From: Lineus longissimus
Lineage: Eukaryota > Nemertea > Pilidiophora > Heteronemertea > Lineidae
DNA length: 64,000 bases
Direction: 5' to 3'
Assembly (NCBI RefSeq): GCF_910592395.1
Contig: NC_088308.1
Span: 27,853,501-27,917,500 of the forward strand
Shown here: positions 23,901 through 34,300 of the stretch, piece by piece
How the letters are laid out: every line of letters begins with the position of its first letter
Numbering within the stretch: position 1 is the stretch's first letter
Program-made: the position numbers and the translations under genes
The notes under the pieces: model-generated
Database searches by the model: none
What the model was told of the DNA's origin: nothing
The model's input: the letters and a program-made list of their open reading frames with translations, nothing else

Positions 23901-26900
23901 AATTGTGACTCAAATCCCCGGCATGCAGGTATTTTGAAATCACTGTCTTGAATCACCTGATGGTTACACAGCTTTTGCTGTCTGAATTTTTGATATATTC
24001 AAATAACATGGTGTCAATAGGCTTTAAATTGGAAATTCAAAACCTTTGGATAGTGAGATTAAATCGAATGCTTGTTCTTGGTTGGATGAAATTCATGGTT
24101 TGTCCTCGATGCTGTAGAATTAATGTGACATTAGGCTTTGCGTTATTCAACTAATCTTGGGGATTCGTCTCCTAGCATCTGCCTCCACAACATATATGTA
24201 CCTGTCTCACTCCCCATCATTTTCTCATCTATCCAATCAATTTTAGAAAAAGTGTGATTTTGTTGACATATATCACAACTTCATTGGTTCAATAGCGACA
24301 CTAGTTTCTTCTTCTGTCCTTATCACTGTTTCATTTAGAGGTGTGCAGATGACGTCATTACAGCAAAGGACGCCATTTTCGATGTATAGTTTACGTGCTA
24401 TGTCATGAGCGCAACACTAGCAATAGTAAAGTGTGGTGACGTCAATCATGACGTGATCCACACTTTCCACTTTTGGTTGGCGACGACGTCACCAGAGTCA
24501 AGCCCACCGACTGATGTTCAAAACTGGCCGTCCTAATGACATTACTGCATGTCCTCTATTGCAAAAGGTTAACAACCATTTATAGTCCCTTTAACAGCAT
24601 ATGCACTACATAATAGGTTGCTTTTTAGCTTGTTGGTTAGAGGTAATGGTTTTGGTTCAGTACAATTAGATTGCTGTGTCGGATTCTTCAATCGTTAGTG
24701 ATGCACTTTAGCCTGTATGTTGGTCTAAACAAAAACTGGTTTTGTAATAGGAAAGGTAGGTGAATCAGACAATTTCCGATAAGTATGACTATTTTCATGA
24801 AGTCTTGTCTTTGACAATGTTGATTTTCTGTTTTCCAGGAAGTTTTAGCTGTGTATCTGCAACAGTTCCCTGACAGTGCCATTGCCTTGAATCTGAAAGC
24901 CTGCAATCACTTTAGGCTGTACAATGGAAAAGCAGCTGAGGTGAGACCTACACCTAGTACTTGAGCCAGTTGTTTATATTGAGCTGTGGCTGGTTGAGAC
25001 TTGATTCAAGCAAGGGGACACACACCACATTTACTCTGTATCAAACCTTTTCGCTATGACAGAAATGGATAATGCAGAATGATAGGTACATGGAGAAGGT
25101 TAGAGATAACTTTGCAAACTCTAGGTAACTCTTTTAACCCACTGCCTGGTAGAATATTGGTGTTTTTAGTTGTTCCACGGGCTTTTGTCTGCACTGTCAG
25201 TACATTTTGGTCTTCTGGACTGATCACCCATTCATCCTCTCTTCTCTTCAGGCCGAGTTAAAGGCTTTACAGGATATGGCATCACCCTCCTTCATGTTTG
25301 CACGCGATCTCATCAAACACAATCTGGTAAGTATGATAGCCTGCCATCAGTGCAAACTGACAATTTTATCTTGCATCTCTTGAAATGGGAGGATTGTTCC
25401 CACATCCTAGCAGAGCTCTAGAAGGCTTTACAGTTTTGAACTGTATGTTCGTGATCGTCTACTGGATCTGCACACTTGTTGTAAATGGTGCTTGGTTTCA
25501 GGTGGTGTTCCGTGGTGGCGAGGGTGCCCTCCAAGTGTTACCCCCTCTTATTGATGTCATCCCAGAAGCTAGACTTAACCTTGTCATCTACTACTTAAAA
25601 CAAGGTATGTCATAAGATGCAAGTTTGACACCAACCGTTAACAGTCAAGATTCTATAGTCATCCTCTCAGAATGTGTCTTCTGTTGTTTACTTTGGTATG
25701 GGCTCTCTGAATCTGAATGAGACACAGGAAAGATGCTTGTTGGGGTGGGGGTCATATAGCAGTGATCCTTCCGAATGTTGAACCCGCAACCTCTTGATGA
25801 GCCAGGAACTCAAACCTGTATGCCACTACTCTATTAACCTTGGACACCTGTTATGATCTTGGTCCCTCCTATTTCAGACGACATATCGGAAGCATACAAT
25901 CTGATCAAAGACCTGGAGCCGACCACACCTCAGGAATACATACTGAAGGGAGTGGTCAATGCTGCACTTGGACAGGAACAGGCATCAGTAAGTTCGATTT
26001 CCATCTTTGTGGAATCGCAGTGTTAGCTGTCACTCTGTGTGAGATCTACAGTTTCATGAACCACTTTTAGAAGATTGACTCCAGGAAGTTGTCACAGGTG
26101 TGTCCATCACCTGAGAAGAAGGTGCTGGAAACTGGCTTGACTCTGTTTAATAAACTGACTTGATAAGCTGTCTACCTTTTGTATTTCAGCGTGAACACTT
26201 GAAGATTGCCCAGCAGTATTTCCAGTTAGTTGGCGGCTCTGCCAGTGAATGTGGTAAGTTGAACTTGTTCCAAACTGGATTTCATCTTGACATGGACCAA
26301 CGTAAAAAGTCTTCAGTCAATGTGCGACAAATTGTTTTTCTCGCCACTTTTATTGATCAATCAGGTATTGTTTAATTTCAGATACGATCCCCGGTCGACA
26401 GTGCATGGCTTCCTGCTTCTTCCTCCTCAAGCAGTTCGAAGATGTGCTTATCTACCTCAACTCAGTCAAGGTAAATATCATCCCACGTTGACGGTATTGT
26501 TTTCCTTAAACAGTTGCAATATCTCATCTATTTCTTTTAACTTGGTTAGGATATTACATGTCCCTATTCCAGTCAGTTCATTATGTCCAAAAAAGACTTA
26601 GATCAACTTTGCCAAGTACTGCCATGAAGTATGTCAGGTACTTCAACATTTCCTTTTCTGCTAAGCTATTCTCACTTATTGTCTCTCATTGAGTCACAAC
26701 AACTTGCTTGTTTTCTTTCAGAGTTACTTCTACAATGATGACATGTTCAACTTCAACTATGCCCAGGCGAAGGCAGCAGTTGGCAACTTCAAGGAAGCTG
26801 AGGAGGTGTTCATGCTCATCCAAAGTGATAAGATCAAGGGTGACTACACGTATCTCAGCTGGTTGGCTAGGTGTTGTAAGTAAAGTTCTATACCATCCAA

Positions 26901-28790
26901 TATTGAGAGGCGGGTGTACACTCCAAGCAGGGACAAACCATCATTCAACCAGTCAGGTGTTGTTCTTCCTCACTCCCTCTGTGCAAAACAGAAGATTGCA
27001 GATGGAAACTGGTGATTGTAGTTCCACCCAACTTGATTTTCTTAAGTGATCAACAAAAAGGGTTGAATGCATTTTACATGAAGGTTATCATAAAACTAGA
27101 ACAAGCTGACAGACAGTGACTTTTATTTGCTGTTGTTGTTCATTTGACGATGGAGAAATGATTTGCTTTTTCAGACATCATGAACAGGAAGGCGCGACTG
27201 GCGTGGGAGCTATATCTGAAGATGGAAACCTCAGGAGAATCATTCAGTCTCCTGCAGCTGATTGCCAATGACTGCTACAAGGTAAGGCCACCAGCAGGAA
27301 TGGGCAGATATCTTTTTGTTGGCCCTCAGATCATGTGCCGGATATTGACGACTGGACGACATCTCCTCTGATGTGTCTACATGTACATGATTGTATACCA
27401 GTCAAGCATTTGCTACCAACAACATTGTTGACTGACACATTAGTGTTTGATTATGTTTCAGATGGGTCAGTTCTACTATGCTGCCAAGGCATTTGATGTT
27501 CTGGAGAGGCTTGACCCAAATCCTGAGTACTGGGAAGGCAAGCGAGGAGCGTGTGTGGGCGTGTTCCAACTCATCATTGCTGGACATGAACCAAGGTGAG
27601 CTAACTACACTGATGAACTCCATGTGAGTCCACCTGGCTATTTGGTGCATCTGCTGCCAGAAAAATGAAGTACATGATCTTTGGGTAACTTCACCGCACG
27701 CCCTTCAGGCAAGATTTGATCAAATGTTGCCCCTCAATGGATGAATTATTTCGGAAACTGTGACCAACACCGTCAAATTTCCAGTTGCCAAATGATGGAA
27801 GATGATAGAAATGCTAAGGTAGAGAGAAGCCAGGTGTTGTATCGGAAAAATATATTTTTATTGTAATCACTTCAATGAAGAGGCCCATTACTAACTGCAC
27901 TGCACATTCACTTAAAATCAGATTCCAGCATGTTTAATCGCTGGTTTTCTGTTTGACAGGGATAAGCTGCGGGAGGTCATGCAAATCTTGCGCAACACAA
28001 GTAACCCACAGGTTGAGTACATCGTCCGGACGATGAAAAAGTGGGCCAAAGATAACCAGATGAATATCTGAGCTGCTGCTGCTGCTGCTACATAAGAGAC
28101 TGAGATTAACATCCCATCATCTGATGATACACCATCCACTCAAAATATTCATGCCATTTGTTTATTTGGGAGTCATCCAAACTGATCACAATTTCTTTTA
28201 TGAGAATCTTGGGCACACTGTCCGAGAATACAGTCCGTCCAAATGATGGTGTCCTCTTTAATGTCCTTGTTCACCACTTTCTTGGTTAATAATGATCATA
28301 TTTGGATGATTCCTACTTCATTATAATGTAATGCATTTGACTTATGGACTGCAAAAGCACCACATGGCTTTCTTGTACACTTACTTACATATATGATATG
28401 GTGAATTCTATACCTTCCGCTACCTTTAACTATGGAGCTTTGTGTGTGCTTTGTTTATGCTTTCCATAAATCTGTCTTTCTGAAACTTTTGACCTGAATA
28501 TGGTCAGTTTATATATGCACCTTATGTTTCTTACTGCTTGTGACTTGTAATATAGTTTTTTTCAGATTTCGCAACCCATTTTCTAGAACACACCACATCT
28601 TGTCTTGACAGTGAAGACCCTGCACAAAACTCAACTGTAAAAATCAACACCATATCTTTGAATTTTGGCTTTTTGCAGGGAAACATTGCGAGATGTGGTG
28701 GTAATGCTGAGAAACACAGGCAACCCACAAGTAGAGTATATTCTGAGAGTCATCAAGAAATGGGCAAAAGAGAACCGCATTCCACTGTAA
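20505..28790 (+). CDS. IFT56: Intraflagellar transport protein 56 (IFT56/TTC26) with duplicated exons
   Basis: IFT56 (TTC26, DYF-13) is a TPR subunit of the IFT-B complex that builds cilia. Exons: 20505-20507 (ATG only), 20741-20878, 21188-21280, 21606-21720, 23094-23289, then 23532-23601 OR 23638-23707, 24839-24940, 25252-25326, 25502-25604, 25878-25987, 26190-26253, 26382-26470, 26722-26875, 27175-27281, 27462-27595, then 27960-28071 OR 28679-28790. Choosing one exon from each pair gives 554 aa, the same length as the human protein. Hallmarks are [59 protein letters not shown] and [17 protein letters not shown]. The start follows the vertebrate MMLSR pattern, with the first Met on its own exon (donor ATG|GTTTGT, rather weak). 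Identity is certain; alternative use of the paired exons is inferred from phase and length. Confidence 0.96.
20898..20927 (+). repeat. TCA trinucleotide microsatellite in IFT56 intron 2
   Basis: A run of about nine uninterrupted TCA units follows the exon 2 donor and decays into CACCACC. It lies about 20 nt inside the intron and is probably non-functional. Confidence 0.9.
23532..23601 (+). other. IFT56: IFT56 alternative exon 6a
   Basis: This 70-nt exon (acceptor TTTCAG, donor ATG|GTGAGT) encodes [20 protein letters not shown] and VSM. It is phase 2 in and phase 0 out, like exon 6b. It is 18/23 identical to 6b in protein but differs at many third positions, so the duplication is old and selection has kept the protein. 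Vertebrate IFT56 resembles 6b more (Val and Tyr where 6a has Ile and Phe, and a final Gln). Confidence 0.9.
23638..23707 (+). other. IFT56: IFT56 alternative exon 6b
   Basis: This 70-nt exon (acceptor TTTTCAG, donor CAA|GTAAGT) encodes [20 protein letters not shown] and VSQ, the ancestral-looking version. Only 36 nt separate it from 6a, too short for a normal metazoan intron. Including both copies would add 140 nt and shift the frame, so the two should be mutually exclusive. Confidence 0.9.
24337..24557. repeat. Possible 221-bp MITE with CRE-like motifs in IFT56 intron
   Basis: The ends AGAGGTGTGCAGATGACGTC and the reverse complement AGAGGACATGCAGTAATGTC are imperfect inverted repeats that continue into GGACGCC/GGACGGCC. 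The interior has several TGACGTCA or TGACGT motifs, some in a short imperfect hairpin at about 24430-24464. No clear target-site duplication was seen. Confidence 0.4.
25765..25835 (-). repeat. Degenerate tRNA-like sequence in IFT56 intron
   Basis: The minus strand shows GAGGTTGCGGGTTCAACATTC, a decayed B box, preceded by an anticodon-arm-like GGCTCATCAAG. It is likely a tRNA-derived SINE remnant. Low certainty. Confidence 0.3.
27960..28071 (+). other. IFT56: IFT56 alternative terminal exon 16a
   Basis: This 112-nt coding segment after TTTGACAG encodes [20 protein letters not shown] and [16 protein letters not shown] with its own TGA stop. It enters in the same phase as 16b. A CTG run (28074-28088) follows the stop. 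No canonical AATAAA precedes 16b; the nearest variant is CATAAA at about 28465. Confidence 0.9.
28679..28790 (+). other. IFT56: IFT56 alternative terminal exon 16b
   Basis: This 112-nt coding segment after TTTTTGCAG encodes [20 protein letters not shown] and [16 protein letters not shown] with a TAA stop. It is 21/36 identical to 16a and closer to the vertebrate C-terminus (ETLRE, RSTGN, AKENR). Using it requires skipping 16a. Confidence 0.9.
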
Positions 28791-29517
28791 ACTTGCTGGT
28801 GTGTTCTCGTATTAACCTCGCCCTATGTTGTCAATCTGCATTCTGGAATGAGGTTGTGTAATGTAGGCTGTTGTTCAGTCCTTCTCCGCTTACCATGAAA
28901 GCATTGGAAGTGTACATCTCGGTGAATACAATTGCGACCTTATGTGAATTTCTTTGATGGACTGCCTCTGACTGCATCGACTTCTGTCCACCTCAGTACA
29001 ACTACAAGCTTTTTGTGGTCCATGAGTTGTTGTGTGTTTTGTCCCAAAAATCTTCATCTAATTGTGTGACCCATTGTGTACATGTACTGTACTGTCCCTT
29101 TCTAGAGCACAAGCCCAATGTCGTTGAAAGAACTCATTGTGTGAGTTACATGTACTGTGAACCTATTTGTAGTGGGGTCTGTTGCTAATGGTGAACAAGT
29201 CGACAGGCAGCAACAGCTTGCCTGTAGACTACCTTTGATGAAGCCACTTTATATAACAACCAGCTTGAACCTTCAAGGGTTGAAGTGTCCCTTTGATGTA
29301 CATGTATCAACTCATATTGCCAAGTTTCAAATCATAATTCCGTCCAAATGGTGTCCCTCTGTGAGTCTTAAGAAAATGAGAGAAGTGTGGCTTGCATTGA
29401 GCAGTGTTACCAGAGATTAAAAAAGTTGAAGACCTTTACGAAGGAGTTCATCCTTCCAAAGTGGCCTGCCTTTTCCAAAGCTGTTACAAGTTCCTAGCAT
29501 CTTGAAAGTCTTGTAAA

Positions 29518-29858
29518 TACAGTACAACCTCTCTATTGCGAACACCATATTTCATATTCGATTTAGTTTTTCCAAAAAGTGGATTCATGTGTATAAACAC
29601 GGGGGTCGTGAACCCTACATATTACATTATTCCATTTAGTTTTAAATATTAACTATTTCAAATAATTTGATGCCATTTATATGCAAACTTGAAATTGCTT
29701 TATTGTAATACCTTATGGCATTTTCTAGTGGAGGTAATATTAATTTGCCAACATTTACATATGCAGGTTATGTTGGTACGCTACATACTACATAGACAGC
29801 GTACGTACATGTACATCCTTAATTCGTTGTATTCTAGGAGGTTCTACTCTATGTAGTA
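29518..29858. repeat. Repeat with CAGTACAACCTCTCTAT-type inverted ends
   Basis: The left end ACAGTACAACCTCTCTATTG is mirrored near 29838-29856 by GGAGGTTCTACTCTATG. Similar AGAACCTCTCTAT sequences occur at about 40765-40800 and 42002-42160. The ends resemble those of some pogo/Tigger-class DNA transposons, but no transposase is present, so this is at best a non-autonomous copy in the 3' region of IFT56. Confidence 0.4.
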
Positions 29859-29886
29859 TTTTTGTACATTGTCAATGTATGTAATG

Positions 29887-29900
29887 TTTATTACAATAAA
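29887..29900. terminator. Back-to-back polyadenylation signals (IFT56 +, possibly SEM1 -)
   Basis: AATAAA at 29895-29900 is the first canonical signal after IFT56 exon 16b. Three nt before it, TTTATT at 29887-29892 reads AATAAA on the minus strand, toward which SEM1 is transcribed. The pair may serve both convergent genes. The SEM1 use would need a 1.5-kb 3' UTR and is speculative. Confidence 0.4.
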
Positions 29901-31381
29901 TTATGTGAACTCAACTCCCCTATTTTGACTCCTCATTATCCAAACATTATGTGCATGACATTTGAATATGGTTGGGTTGTAAGTGTTACTGCCCTGTTGA
30001 CTCCTCACTGTCATGTTGATTGAGAGCATGGCCTGGTCACACAAAATGCCAAACTGCTCACAATTGATAAGTTCATCCAAGTAATACCAGCTTTATAAGC
30101 CAGGATGCGACTGCCAGTTCATTATTATCACAATCTATGGATCTATGCTGGCACACATACTCATCACATTAGGAGAGCCAGTGTCACAATCTTCCTCTTT
30201 ATCCACAAGGAGGAGAAATACATGTACTCCAAATTAAAGCAAGATGAAGATGCAACTGTCCAATGGACAATATTCCATAACTTTCTCAGTCAGGGGTAAT
30301 TCTTGACCTCTCCAGCATCTTGACATCCAACAGTAACCTAATATCCAACATGACATATCATTCTCAGATTAACAAGGCATAATGATTTTGTAGTTTTTAA
30401 CCTCTTCACGCGCTGTATGAACTCTGCTGTTACACATCCCAGGCTTCCTCCTGAAAACCTATTCCATAGTCTGCCACAAGTCGCAATAGCATGACCGGGC
30501 AACCCAGGAATAGCCATGCCACACTTGCAACAGTAGCAGGACCACTTGATAATTGAAGCATACGTGTCCATGTAGTCACAACCTGCGTGGTCAGTCACAT
30601 TTGAGGACGACATTGTGATATGAACTGGTCCACAGCATCCTGGCACAAGTTGTTTTCAATATACTCCACCTCTCACGAGGTAGGAGTAGAAAAATTCTGT
30701 ATCTCGGGATTGGTCCACAGAGACACCAGACCGTGGAGGACCACCATGACCAACAAGTATATTGTAGTTGAATCACCCGAGAATGAATCAGAAATGTCTT
30801 TCTACATTTCCTTGAAAGAGAAAAACAAATTGGACGAACTAAAAATACTTCATGTAGGAAATTTATAGTTGCAGTAATGTGATACAAGGCTTCAAAACCA
30901 ACACAAGTATTGTTTTACACTGCCTAGACTTGCAGTATTTAACCTCTGTACATACAAAAGATCTCCTCGCACACATGGTGATGAAAGAATTGACTTCATG
31001 AAAGTAACATTTAGAGGGTTTGATTCTGGTACTTCGGTGCTATGACCTCATTTCAATAATGTAGCGTGACAGCGAAGTTTGAGCCCAAATCGAAATGCAA
31101 ATGAAAGGCAACCACTACACTTACAGAATAAGTCAAAACTCCCTGATGATGGAATGACAAATATGACATATCTAATAGTCCTCTCAGTCTCACAGTAACA
31201 GCAGTCAGGAAATGGTGAAGACTATCACTATATCATCCTTGAAGCATGTTAATTCCATTGCTGAATACCAGGAGGACTGAGATCTGTTTAAAATTTGTTC
31301 TCAGTCTTGTTAAAAATGTCAACATCCAGGATGAAATTGTCTCAGCCTATTAGGTCATCCCAAGACATCACGATTTTAAGG

Positions 31382-34300
31382 CTAGGACTTCATTGGTTCT
31401 GTCTTGTGGCCTTTTTTCTCCAGTTCAGCCCTGAAAAAAATGACAAGAGAATGATAGCAGGATAAGCTTGCCAAAGACGTTTCAATCTCTCTTCCTACTA
31501 ATAACTTTCAAACAAAGTATTGATTACAACTTCCCTGCTTCAGTAACCATTGTTAATCCTTCACACCACAATAACAAATCAGCAGCCTCCCAACGTCCTT
31601 GGAAAAGAAAGATACAACCATCACACCAGTGCGCAAGTCTGATTACGAGCCCGAGGAGCAGTCCGTACAAATACAGTGCGTAGAGTGTCAGCTTACCTGA
31701 GCTGCTTTGAGAAGTCATCCTCCACATTGTCATCGTCCCAGTTGTCTTCCCAGGCATTCACATCCTCCTTGTCCTCGTCTTCTCCTGTCCAGTCTGAAAC
31801 AAAATGGACGAAGAAGACAGTAGAAATAATCGGGAGTTTGAATCAGCTTGATCACCTTGATCACCTAACTCATTTTAACCATTGTCTCCCCATGAGTCGG
31901 ATCCAGTGGTGTTAATTTTGAGACATTCGAGTCATGGGGAGGCATTGCGTGTGCAGGCATAATGCCTGTGTGCAACAGACGCGGATCACTTCACTTTAGG
32001 GTATATGATCATGACGCGGCTCAACCAGCATGATAGTGGAAGTCGGCGTAAGATTGTTAACACAAGAGACCTTTGGCAGGACGTTTTCCGTTAATGTCCC
32101 CGGAAGTTTATGTGGACTCGTAGACGCTTATTGTGTGTCTCACTAACTTTTATTTGTGAAATAGGCCCCTGCAATTGTTACCGTCTGCTCTTGTGCAGGA
32201 TCAAAGGTAGAAGACAAGGCTTGACAAAAAGATGTCATCACGGGATGGCTGGGATTTCAAGGGGGGGCCCATCTTGCCCCACTCTCCCCTATCTTTTAGT
32301 GTGCGGGAGTTTTGCATGTAACTGTAGCCACATATCTAATGGCTGTTATCGTATGTAATTATCCGAGTTACCTAGGCCCTTATGTCAGCCCATTGCGGAT
32401 GAGGTGATCACTTTTTGTATAACTGCAGGTCTTTCAGGCCTGTGGTGGCATACTCATGGAGGTTGTGAACGTGCGAAAGGTAAGTGACCGTTTGTCAAAA
32501 ACGTGTTGGACTTCCACGATTTTAGAAACCTGCTCCAGGGACCGCACGTCCTACCGAACCACATGGATGTTTCAGGTGCCAAACGCCCAGCCAAATCCAA
32601 AAATATCCACTAACGCAGGCTTTTACGTGTGCTTTGTGCACGTTCGCATACACGTAAAACGTACTGCCATAAGTCTCTAGTAATCAGTGCCCCTCCCTGT
32701 CATGCGCTATTTTTTTTTGTTTTTTTTTATTTAATCAAACGTATGTCATTACATGGAACTTTTGCTAGGAACATGCTGACAAATTACACCACCATGCTCC
32801 TTTACAATTAATTGACCTATAATATTAATACATCACATACATTTGATTTTTTTTTGGGTATTGAAACAGGACAACCCCCCCCCACCCCACAGACTAAATT
32901 TTACAGTAAGTATTGAACATTCTTGTTTTTAACTCTTTAAAGAAATTACATTTAGCTCCTTCTGTTGTTGGAGCATAAATATTGACTATTCTCAAATGCG
33001 ATTCTTGAATGGTACAAGTCAATGACAGGAAACGACCCTGGTCATCTTTGTTTAAATCTATCAATTTAAAGTCCAACCTAGGTTTAATCAATATCATAGT
33101 ACCTCTGGCGTTAGATGCCCCATGGCTGAAGTAAATATCGCCACCCCATTGATTGATTTTTCCATACGTTTTCATCTTTGACTGTTCCATGCGCTTCCTG
33201 TACTAGACATATGTCTATATTTTTCCTTTTGATAAACCTGAAGATTGATCTACGCTTGCTTTCATTTTGCATACCTCTGACATTAAATGACATGGTTACA
33301 AACCCCAAACAGTTATGAATATCAATGTTCATTAAAGACATGGTTTCAGCAGTTGACACAATTATGTTTGACAGTCGATGAATATCAATGTTAATCAAAA
33401 ACATGGTTTCAAAGCTGAACAGCTGTTGATATGAATGTCCAACATGATTGACAGTTGTGTTTGACAATCTATGATTGTCACAGTTCATTAGAACTATTGA
33501 TCGTCGTCTGTCAGCTGCTTCTTCAGCGATGGTTTCTCAATGGAGCCCGGCGTAGATCTCTCACTACGTTTTCGTTTAGTGAGTTTATTTGCCTCAATGA
33601 TCTGTAAGTATTCCTGGGGTGGGTTGAGAGCGATCGCGATCTGACTTGCCACCTCCTGTCTGCCCACTGACTGTAGTGTAAACCAGAGCTGTCGTCTTTG
33701 TTAAACTGACATTTTCTGGGTACACCACCAGGGCTTATGCACTGTTGTTAGATGACTGAAGGCCATCAAACCAAATATGTTGGATCTTTCAACATCCTTG
33801 CGCACACTATCGCTTCACATTCGCCTGATTTTTAGCTGTTTGCCTGCAACTTTCAGATGGCCGCTATCACCACCCTCCTTCTCCTGTCACTGGCCATGCT
33901 GGTCCGAGGCACCGCCGTCAAACCAGGCAGCATGGTAGACATGTCTTATCCATTCGATGAGAAGACCATTTACTGGCCGGAGGATAGGTCATACAAGATG
34001 ACCATTAATTTCAGAAACAAGACAGATAAGGGATATTGGTAGGTATAACCACTAATGAAACGTTGATCGATCGTTGAACCAGTATTTGAAATCAGTAAAT
34101 GAGGTGTAGAACATCGTGACATTTGCCTGAACATTGATATGGGACTCGTTATTCAGCCGAGACCATCATCATTATTTCGGACTCACTTTAATATGACTGT
34201 CTCTCCAGGTATGAAACCAACGACTTCTCAGCTGCGGAACATGGGGGTACCCATCTGGATGCCCCCGCTCATTTCTCCAAGGGCAAATGGCGTGTGAGTG

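Larger units (their letters stand above)
28791..31381. other. Convergent IFT56-SEM1 3' region
   Basis: This 2.6-kb interval holds the IFT56 exon 16b 3' UTR, the inverted-end repeat at 29518-29858 and unannotated sequence. Overlapping ORFs of 80-100 codons at 30338-30887 on both strands show no domain and no splice pattern. I see no further gene. Confidence 0.55.

Noticed and set aside
30338-30887. Overlapping ORFs on both strands between IFT56 and SEM1
   Set aside because: No domain, no splicing pattern, mutual antisense overlap.
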